In this document: positions 57,690 to 64,000 of the stretch, in pieces
Layout of the letters: each line of letters starts with the position of its first letter
Position numbering within the stretch: the first letter of the stretch is position 1
Notes under the pieces: generated by a model
The model's database searches: none
The model's input: only the letters and a program-made list of their open reading frames with translations
Told to the model about the DNA's origin: nothing
NCBI RefSeq assembly: GCF_024733555.1
Contig: NZ_JANIOF010000001.1
Location: 558,001-622,000 of the forward strand
Length of the DNA: 64,000 nucleotides
Direction: 5' to 3'
From: Paenibacillus sp. SC116
GTDB taxonomy: Bacteria > Bacillota > Bacilli > Paenibacillales > Paenibacillaceae
Position numbers and translations under genes: made by a program

Positions 57690-59497
57690 AAAAAGGAATT
57701 GTATTGAAATTATTTGTACTAACAACGAGTTTATGTATGCTTATTTTGGCAACGATTTTTTTTGGACAAACCGTATTTTTCAAACAATTTTATGCTCATA
57801 AAAAAGTCGACGAGATTCAAAAAAGCATGCAAACTTTTCAAAATGAATATATAAAGAGCAATAATAATCTACAAGTAATTCAACAGCTAGAGCAAGAATT
57901 TCACAAAAAACATTCAGCGTGGATTACAATGTTAGACAATTTAGGGAATGTTAATCATATTAGTGATTTCTACTTAGAGATTCAATTAGGCCCTTCTCTA
58001 TATGAAAAATTTTCTAACCGTGTCATAACAGTTCCTTTGTATAGTATGCTTAATATAGAAGATTTAAATGAAGCAAAAAATTTTCTTCGTTCTGGAAATT
58101 CGGTTAAGATGTCCGGAATTACTAGAGGAACATCTTTAGTTCCTACAGACATATGGATATCTGCTGGGCCTAATAATGAGAGCTACGATTTAGAAAATAT
58201 CAAATTTAGGAAGACGATGTATGGAAATGTACAAAAAGAGCCGTCACCTCGTGAACTAAGAGACGATTTAGTATACGACTTGCCTGGGACTATCATAAAG
58301 GCACAATTACCACTAGAAAATATTTCACCAAATTCGATTTATACAAATCATTTATTAATCGAAAGAATAAAGGAGTTCCAATTACAATTAGTATTGAATG
58401 AAGAAAATATAGATGATCAATTACCACAAGAGATTGATTATGAAGAAAATAAAATTAAATATAAAATATTAATACAACCAATAAAAAATGCAGATGGATT
58501 AGAAACGTATATTTTTGCGATGGCATCCCTTCAACCTGTTGATGAAGCTGTGCAAATGATAAAAGAGTATTACATCTATTTGGTTATATTTGTACTACTT
58601 CTTATTTTCCTCGCTTCTTTTTATTATTCAAAGAAGATTGCCAAACCTTTGTTACAACTAAATGATACAACAAAAAAAATTGCGGATTTGGATTTTTCAG
58701 AGAAGATACCAATTACATCACAAGATGAAATTGGTGACTTATCACAAAATATTAATAAACTTTCTAGTGCATTACATTCGCATATTCATCAATTACAACA
58801 AGATATAGAGAAAGAAAAGCAGTTGGAAAATACACGAAAAGAATTTATTGCGGGTGTATCACATGAACTCAAAACACCGTTGAGTATCATGAAAAGTTGT
58901 TTATCTATTTTAAAAGATGGTGTTGCCATCCATAAAAAAGATTATTACTTTGAAGCGATGGCAAAAGAAGTAGATAAAATGGACATGCTAATTGTTGATA
59001 TGCTGGAGTTAGCGAAATTTGAGTCTGGTACGTACCAAATGCAAAAAGAGGTTTTTTCAATTGACGAGGTGATTGAGCATACATGTGCACAATTATTCAT
59101 GGAAATAGAACGAAAGAAATTGCATGTTCAAAAACACTTGGCTAATGTTGACGTATATGCCAATCAACATCGAATAGAACAAGTTATCACGAACTTTATT
59201 ACGAATGCGATTCATTATACACCGGAAGAAGAAAAGATTATTATTACTACAACAAACGATGGTGACATGGTCAAAGTATGTATAGAGAATCAAGGAGTTC
59301 ATATTCCCGAAGAACAGTTAGATAAGATATGGGATCGTTTTTATCGTGGTGATGCATCTCGTCAGCGTTCAAAAGGTGGAACAGGGCTTGGACTTGCTAT
59401 TTCTAAAAATATTTTAGAGTTGCATCATGTGGAATATGGTGTATCTAATACAGAAGACGGCGTACTATTCTTCTTCTATGTACACAAAAAGGTGTAG
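57686..59497 (+). CDS. Sensor histidine kinase with large extracytoplasmic domain
   Basis: 603 residues: TM1 about 7-30, an extracytoplasmic sensor of about 260 residues (unrecognised), TM2 about 295-315, HAMP, HisKA with FIAGVSHELKTPLSIMK and H393, N box QVITNFITNAIHYT, G boxes ENQGVHIPEEQLD and GGTGLGLAISKNIL. The very large sensor suggests a wall or peptide ligand. AT-rich, coupled to the regulator by overlap, and followed by a deacetylase gene. Confidence 0.92.
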   Translation: MKKGIVLKLFVLTTSLCMLILATIFFGQTVFFKQFYAHKKVDEIQKSMQTFQNEYIKSNNNLQVIQQLEQEFHKKHSAWITMLDNLGNVNHISDFYLEIQLGPSLYEKFSNRVITVPLYSMLNIEDLNEAKNFLRSGNSVKMSGITRGTSLVPTDIWISAGPNNESYDLENIKFRKTMYGNVQKEPSPRELRDDLVYDLPGTIIKAQLPLENISPNSIYTNHLLIERIKEFQLQLVLNEENIDDQLPQEIDYEENKIKYKILIQPIKNADGLETYIFAMASLQPVDEAVQMIKEYYIYLVIFVLLLIFLASFYYSKKIAKPLLQLNDTTKKIADLDFSEKIPITSQDEIGDLSQNINKLSSALHSHIHQLQQDIEKEKQLENTRKEFIAGVSHELKTPLSIMKSCLSILKDGVAIHKKDYYFEAMAKEVDKMDMLIVDMLELAKFESGTYQMQKEVFSIDEVIEHTCAQLFMEIERKKLHVQKHLANVDVYANQHRIEQVITNFITNAIHYTPEEEKIIITTTNDGDMVKVCIENQGVHIPEEQLDKIWDRFYRGDASRQRSKGGTGLGLAISKNILELHHVEYGVSNTEDGVLFFFYVHKKV

Positions 59498-59523
59498 AAA
59501 CTTTGTTTCTACACCTTTTTTCT
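59486..59523 (+). terminator. Terminator overlapping the kinase stop codon
   Basis: AAAAAGGTGTAGAAAC-TTT-GTTTCTACACCTTTTT, a perfect 16-bp stem followed by T. It lies across the kinase stop codon, so the deacetylase must have its own promoter or rely on read-through. Confidence 0.92.
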
Positions 59524-59635
59524 ATTCTTTATATCATTTCTACTTTATCTGCATTTTATCTGCATCTCTTCCTATTAATCTATTTATTGTAGATGAAGTC
59601 ATCTATGAAGTGAATAGAGAGAGGGTATATGAAAA

Positions 59636-60481
59636 ATGAGTAAGGTTAAAATCATCAATAAAAAGAAGAGATTTATTACTTTTGCATTAGGAGTCGTACT
59701 GCTAACTATATTTCTCGCATCTCTTGAATTAGTAGAATTTGCAGGGAAAGATACAGCAGGAAATGCGCAAGCATATACGATACAGTCAGTTAAACAAAAC
59801 AGTGAATTAGTAGATGGAGCAAATGAAGAAAAAAAGAAACAGGAGCAAACAAGTAGTAAAAAAACAGCTGGAAAAACGGTTTATTTAACATTTGATGACG
59901 GCCCATCTACATTAACTGGACAATTTCTAGACGTATTAAAAGAGCACGATGTGAAAGCAACATTTTTTATGCAAGGGAATAATTTGAATAATACAACTTT
60001 TCAGGAGAATGTGAAACGAACCGTACAAGAGGGCCATTATCTTGGTGCACATAGTATGACACATGATCATCACAAGATATATACAAACAAGCAATTTGTA
60101 CCTGAAATGAAAGAGACGATAAATCTTATCCGTGATATTACAGGTGTGAACTCTACATTGGTTCGTCCACCCTATGGTTCAGCACCAGGGTTAAAGAGCA
60201 AACAAATTCGTGACGAAATCGTAGATGCTGAAATGAAAATTTGGGATTGGACCATAGATTCAGAGGATTGGAAATTAAGAGACAACCCCGATAAAATCGT
60301 AGAGAATATAAAAGAGGGAACGTTAAGAGATGTAGAAGTCGTTCTTATGCATGAAAAAACACAGACATTACAAGCACTTCCTGCAATCATTAACTTCTAC
60401 AAAGAAAGAGGCTATGAGTTTGTCGCTTACGATGAAGATCATCATTTCTCTCTTAATTTCCAAAAGGATGAACGTCTATAA
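59636..60481 (+). CDS. Secreted polysaccharide (peptidoglycan) deacetylase
   Basis: 281 residues with an N-terminal signal anchor (about 13-33, FALGVVLLTIFLASLELV) and a charged linker; then a NodB domain: TVYLTFDDGPST, GAHSMTHDHHKIY (metal His pair), VRPPYGSAP, WDWTIDSEDW and VVLMHE. It removes acetyl groups from wall glycan, as Bacillus cereus-group PdaA-like enzymes do. ATG behind GAGAGGG. AT-rich like the two preceding genes; probably acquired with them as a wall-response cassette. Confidence 0.88.
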   Translation: MSKVKIINKKKRFITFALGVVLLTIFLASLELVEFAGKDTAGNAQAYTIQSVKQNSELVDGANEEKKKQEQTSSKKTAGKTVYLTFDDGPSTLTGQFLDVLKEHDVKATFFMQGNNLNNTTFQENVKRTVQEGHYLGAHSMTHDHHKIYTNKQFVPEMKETINLIRDITGVNSTLVRPPYGSAPGLKSKQIRDEIVDAEMKIWDWTIDSEDWKLRDNPDKIVENIKEGTLRDVEVVLMHEKTQTLQALPAIINFYKERGYEFVAYDEDHHFSLNFQKDERL

Positions 60482-60506
60482 CATGAAAGTACTTGGAGTG
60501 TTAATT

Positions 60507-61574
60507 ATGAAAATATGTAAACGCGAAATTCTATTGATTCTTATCTTAACGATGAGTGTTACCATGTTCGGTACTGCTGTACAGGCTAATTCGACCAAAC
60601 AATCGTCGTTAATCGTCGCAACAGGAAGTTCGGTACCTGTCGATGCCTGTATACCTACTAAATTGAAGGACAAAGCGGTGCAGTTCAAAACCTCGGATGG
60701 AATCTTGTTATCGGGACTCCTGCTCGGAGAAGGCTCAAAAGGAGTCACGTTGGGTCATGCTAGCGGTTGGGATGTGTGTAGCTGGCTGCCGATGGCGGAA
60801 AAACTGGCAGACCACGGTTATCAGGTCATTTTGTGGAGCTATCGATACAATAATCCGAACGGGGAAGCTACAGGAAAATCCTTATCTCGTGAAGATCTCG
60901 ACGTACTGGCGGCGGCCCAGGTGCTTACCGAACGGGGTGTTACCAAGATCGTCTCGGCCGGAGCGTCCATCGGCGGCACATCATCAGCCGTAGCTGCACC
61001 CCACATTCCACAACTTGCGGGTCTTGCGATCCTGTCATCGCCGCGGACGTTGCTGGGAAGCGAGTCGCCTCCCAATCTTAGCGCGGTTGAAGCCAGTAAG
61101 AATATCCGTGTACCTTCATTTTTTGCAGTCTCCACCAACGATCCGACTGGAGACTACTATTCCGAGGTCGAGGCCTTGTACAAAGCCTCCGCTTCCGAGC
61201 AAAAGGAATTTGTCGCCATCGATGAATATGCGCATGGCACAGACATGCTCTCCGACACACTACAAGGGGAGACGTGGTATAGCAAGGGCAAGATCATCGA
61301 TAGAACTCAAGGAAAGCAGTTGACTGACAAGCTCTGGGCTTTCTTCCTACGAACGCTTGGAGATCCAGATCAAACAAATGAAAGTCTAGCATCAAGCGAT
61401 TCGGATAAGACGCAGCAAGAGCCCATATATGACAAAGGAAAGGGCGTCCTCAATGAGTCCGTTACAAAGAACGACGAACGGATAACCTTCAAATGGATCG
61501 GCGGAATTCTGTTGGTAGCGTTGATTACTATCGGTGGGCTGTTTGTCATTAAATGTAAGCGTCGGCGTCCTTAA
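60507..61574 (+). CDS. Secreted alpha/beta hydrolase with C-terminal membrane anchor
   Basis: 355 residues. Signal peptide (REILLILILTMSVTMFGTAVQA), then an alpha/beta-hydrolase core with GHASGWDVCSWLPMAEKLADHGY, YRYNNPNGEA, nucleophile elbow SAGASIGGTSSAVAA, acid in STNDPTGDYYSEV and His in EYAHGTDM, then a C-terminal helix (about 327-347) ending KCKRRRP, so it is probably held in the membrane facing out. ATG 60507 with GGAG at nine bases; 60483 and 60468 are in-frame alternatives. GC-richer than the cassette before it. Substrate unknown. Confidence 0.75.
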   Translation: MKICKREILLILILTMSVTMFGTAVQANSTKQSSLIVATGSSVPVDACIPTKLKDKAVQFKTSDGILLSGLLLGEGSKGVTLGHASGWDVCSWLPMAEKLADHGYQVILWSYRYNNPNGEATGKSLSREDLDVLAAAQVLTERGVTKIVSAGASIGGTSSAVAAPHIPQLAGLAILSSPRTLLGSESPPNLSAVEASKNIRVPSFFAVSTNDPTGDYYSEVEALYKASASEQKEFVAIDEYAHGTDMLSDTLQGETWYSKGKIIDRTQGKQLTDKLWAFFLRTLGDPDQTNESLASSDSDKTQQEPIYDKGKGVLNESVTKNDERITFKWIGGILLVALITIGGLFVIKCKRRRP

Positions 61575-61633
61575 TCTAGATGTTGTAAAACCACGTCAAT
61601 CCATGTATGAAGTAACGCATTTTGAATAAAATG

Positions 61634-61671
61634 AAAAGTCTGGAGTAGCTATGTAAAATAGCAATATCCAG
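61634..61671 (+). terminator. Terminator after the hydrolase gene
   Basis: AAAAGTCTGGA pairs with TCCAGGCTTTTTT (one G-U), followed by T. Remainder of 61575-61769 has no gene. Confidence 0.7.
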
Positions 61672-61769
61672 GCTTTTTTCTATGTAATAATTTGGATTGG
61701 CGATGTTTTTGTTCTCCTGTATAGTTGCAGAATTAAATGGACAATCGCAGTAATTACGCTGTCAGATAA

Positions 61770-62029
61770 CCGATACGCCTGTCTTCCAAGAAAGATTTTT
61801 TCGATAATGTCATCATATTTATCGTTATATTTTTCAAACACCATCTCTACAAAGAGATCCGCTTGTTCAAAATAACGTTGAATATCTTCTACCTACATTT
61901 CATTGATTACTTCATTTATTAATAGAGGTGTTATTGTTTCTGATAGCACAAAAGAACCTAGCCAAGCACGATAACAACCGGCCACGTAACTAAAGAATCA
62001 CTTATGCTTTGGAACCCTAACACAATCTG
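61770..62029 (-). pseudogene. Fossil of the middle of a DinB gene
   Basis: Matches 43670-43930 in the intact gene over about 250 bases on the minus strand (for example RYFEQADLFVEMVF-like and SETITPLLINEVINEM-like stretches). It has an in-frame TAG (the KMEDIQRYF region reads TAG for the K-M pair) and several small indels. Both ends of the gene are missing. Confidence 0.85.
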
Positions 62030-62047
62030 TTTTCAAGGAGGTAAAAC

Positions 62048-62347
62048 GTGGATTACTATTTACCAATTGAAGCGGCATTAAAGGTGAACCAATGGCCTAA
62101 ATATACCATAGCGGCAGGTCGTCGGCATACCGTTGGACTTAAATCAGACGGAACGGTGACGGCTGTGGGTGATAATAAAAATGGTCAATGTGATGTAAGC
62201 GGTTGGCGCGATATGGTGGCAGTGGCGGCGGGTTGCGCTCATACTCTCGGCCTTAAGTCGGACGGAACGGTGCTGGCTGTAGGTGATAATGAATATGGTC
62301 AATGCGATGTGAGTGGCTGGCACGGCATCCAAGTAATCAGCAATTAG
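62048..62347 (+). CDS. Truncated RCC1-repeat protein
   Basis: 99 residues. Two RCC1-like blade repeats: IAAGRRHTVGLKSDGTVTAVGDNKNGQCDVSGWRDMV and VAAGCAHTLGLKSDGTVLAVGDNEYGQCDVSGWHGIQV, 117 bp apart at DNA level (about 62115 and 62232). RCC1 proteins normally have about seven blades, so this is a truncated or partial gene. GTG start with AAGGAGG. It ends just before the esterase fossil and just after a DinB fossil. Confidence 0.7.
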   Translation: MDYYLPIEAALKVNQWPKYTIAAGRRHTVGLKSDGTVTAVGDNKNGQCDVSGWRDMVAVAAGCAHTLGLKSDGTVLAVGDNEYGQCDVSGWHGIQVISN

Positions 62348-62461
62348 TTACCCCTGGTGGAGAAGCATGGACACAATGCTCAGCGGATATCATTCTTTGT
62401 TACAGTATGCCAAGTGAGGAAAATAAACAGCATTCGGTTGAATACTTCTACAAGGAATAGC

Positions 62462-63138
62462 CGCTCTTACGGGTGGCTTTTGTTGTATGCAGGCAATTTT
62501 TTTAACAAACAGATTGCCATGCAGAATGCGCGGTCTATATATGTCAACTATTCGGGGATCAATGATTCTTTGCTGCGAGATTATAGTAAAGGTTATGGTT
62601 ACTTGCACTTTATGTCAGGTATGAATAGTCGTGATGCTGCAATGAAAGAAAAAGTAGATTGGGTTTTAAATCAAGCGAACGGACCTATACTCGTTGCAGG
62701 GCATAATGGTCATATCAATAATAAAAATCAAGTGAGTAGGGACATTATGGTTCAAACTGCAAAAATAGAGGAGTTCGTGTCGATAGCGATATGCTAAAAT
62801 TTACGGCTGTAGGAGAACATTTGAAGAAAAGTTATGGTGAGGCTTATTATGCAATTGGAACATCCTTTAATGAAGGTGTATTAGCAGCACCCAAAAATAT
62901 AATAACAGTTAAAAATCCGCCTACTTTAGCCGTTCGTAGTGACAACATATTGCTTCATTCATTTGTGCAATTGTCAGAGGATGTTTATTTCTTGGACTTT
63001 AATCGTGCTAAGCAAGATAAGCAATTAAAGCGACTAATCTCTAAAAATGAATTGAAAATGCCTTATATCGGTAGCATTGTTGTTGATATTTTGACGATCC
63101 TGACAGTCGTAACATGGACAATTTCTATGTTGACATGA
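62462..63138 (+). pseudogene. Erythromycin esterase-family fossil, frameshifted and 5'-truncated
   Basis: First frame to about 62770: YAGNFFNKQIAMQNARSIYVNYSG...RDAAMKEKVDWVLNQANGPILVAGHNGHINNKN; then a frame change and GVRVDSDMLKFTAVGEHLKKSYGEAYYAIGTSFNEGVL (from about 62770). These are the HNGH and GTSF(Y)EG blocks of the erythromycin esterase family. The N-terminal part, with its catalytic Glu/His residues, is gone. Inactive. Confidence 0.75.
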
Positions 63139-63171
63139 ATTTAGATGAGAGCGAACTATAGAATACAAATA

Positions 63172-63203
63172 AAGATGCCAAGCAATTTGGCATCTTATTT
63201 TTA
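63172..63203 (+). terminator. Terminator after the esterase fossil
   Basis: AAGATGCCAA-GCAAT-TTGGCATCTT followed by ATTTTTATTTAT. The rest of 63204-63445 has a 63-codon frame (63275-63466) of no recognised family. Confidence 0.85.
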
Positions 63204-63445
63204 TTTATCAAACAAGGCAACAGATCTGAGAGCAGCCTTAGGCGATTGAAAGCAGAGTGAGATGAATTGAAGACTTGGAAACATATTATCCTATTTTGAT
63301 AGTGATTAATAATAAAGTAATTGTGCGGATCGATTTGTTTCCCCGTATCGTGAAAATCCAGAATGTTATAAAGGCAGAGGAAAGTTCCATTTATATTAAA
63401 AAGGAGGGGAGACAAATTCGAAGAATATTACATTATATCAAAACA

Positions 63446-63481
63446 TGTCAGATGATAAAAACATAGAGACATTACCGATTA
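63446..63481 (+). repeat. Dispersed 36-bp repeat, copy 5
   Basis: TGTCAGAT-GATAAAAACATAGAGACATT-ACCGATTA (two changes). It lies 107 bases before the secreted-protein pseudogene, closer than copy 2 lies to its gene. Confidence 0.88.
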
Positions 63482-63588
63482 ATGAGCATAACTATGAATT
63501 AGGACGATAATCCTATAGCTCTCACTGCGTGCTTACTTATAGTGATAGATGCATACATATTTAAACAGTGGTTAAAGGAGGCGCTAGA

Positions 63589-63998
63589 ATGTTACAACAA
63601 GGGATGTTGGTAGGTATGCTCCTAACAGTATGTTTGTTTGGTGCTGCTACAGTACAAACAACTGTTATACATGCAAATGAGAAACAGTCACACGTATCCT
63701 CGATGAAGCAATCTTTGTCTACTACCTATAATTTTACTAAGCGTTATGAAATCCCAACAGGAAGCTCTTCTCCTAAAGATCAATTGTATTTGAAAAAGGT
63801 CAGCGAATTCATATTCAACTAAAAGGGGACAGTGCTGTTTCGTTCACGCTCAGTGACAGAAATAGTGAAAGCATCGGTTCTTACTCACATTCGATCATCT
63901 ATACTGCTGCAGAAGATGGCAACATAAATATACAGTTTCATGCTCCATTCATGTATGAAGATGTGTTAAAAGTTACCGTGACATACACGATTCAGTAA
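63589..63998 (+). pseudogene. Frameshifted copy of the small secreted protein
   Basis: 410 bases versus 411 in the gene at 50089, with the same ribosome-binding site (AAAGGAGG) and upstream 90 bases. One A is missing from a run of six (AAAAAA to AAAAA, at 63793-63797), so the product after YLKK is a short junk tail (VSEFIFN) and stops at about 63822. The rest of the coding sequence downstream is otherwise intact to its TAA at 63996. A homopolymer slip could also be a sequencing error or a phase-variable switch. Confidence 0.85.
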
Positions 63999-64000
63999 CG

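Noticed and set aside
63275-63466. 63-codon frame before the last repeat
   Set aside because: Overlaps the dispersed repeat and has no family; possibly a fragment.

Overview
The window looks like a low-to-middle GC Bacillales chromosome. Evidence: strong AGGAGG ribosome-binding sites, frequent GTG/TTG starts, intrinsic terminators everywhere, Bacillus-type rocF-rocD, a cyd bd-oxidase operon, a rifamycin phosphotransferase, an ABC-F resistance gene with an attenuator leader, and AA10-Fn3-Fn3-CBM5 chitin-active secreted enzymes. Brevibacillus/Paenibacillus (perhaps B. laterosporus-like) is my best guess from gene content; no marker gene proves it. No rRNA, tRNA, CRISPR array or intact prophage was seen.

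Layout. 1-12.9 kb: the end of an M28 peptidase gene, a GNAT acetyltransferase behind a MerR-type promoter, an S41 peptidase, a decayed MFS transporter, an ABC transporter with an FtsX permease plus its two-component system (5.7-11.2 kb), and an MBL-fold hydrolase with a MarR regulator behind a perfect 24-bp palindrome. 13-25 kb: a DinB-like protein, rifamycin phosphotransferase, a first LPMO, the ric iron-sulfur repair gene behind a Rex-like operator, an ABC-F gene with a leader peptide and attenuator, a BtrH-like protein with a C-terminal F5/8C module, and a TetR-hydrolase pair with a clear operator. 25-37 kb: a polysaccharide lyase, a second LPMO, a ferredoxin-reductase-like flavoprotein, an NAD salvage block (nrtR; pncA-pncB-nadD-nadE), and a PL6-type lyase. 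37-49.4 kb: cydABDC, a DinB protein, nitronate monooxygenase, gene debris, a BASS/ArsB-like transporter and rocF-rocD.

49.4-64 kb is an accessory, repeat-rich region. It has a small secreted protein and a frameshifted second copy, a chimeric group II intron/Tn3 fossil, a LysR regulator with two tandem azoreductases, an IS3 fossil, a SPFH/ribbon-helix-helix/unknown operon, an AT-rich two-component system plus polysaccharide deacetylase cassette, and decayed DinB, RCC1 and erythromycin-esterase genes. A roughly 36-bp intergenic repeat ending in GAGACATTACCGATTA recurs four times here and once, split, at 28.7 kb.

The coherent systems are: lytic monooxygenases plus lyases for polysaccharide attack; NAD salvage under NrtR; bd oxidase with its CydDC exporter and ric under likely redox control; two antibiotic-resistance genes (rph and ABC-F); and two envelope-type sensor systems. 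The least explained are the dispersed repeat with its secreted-protein family and the SPFH operon.
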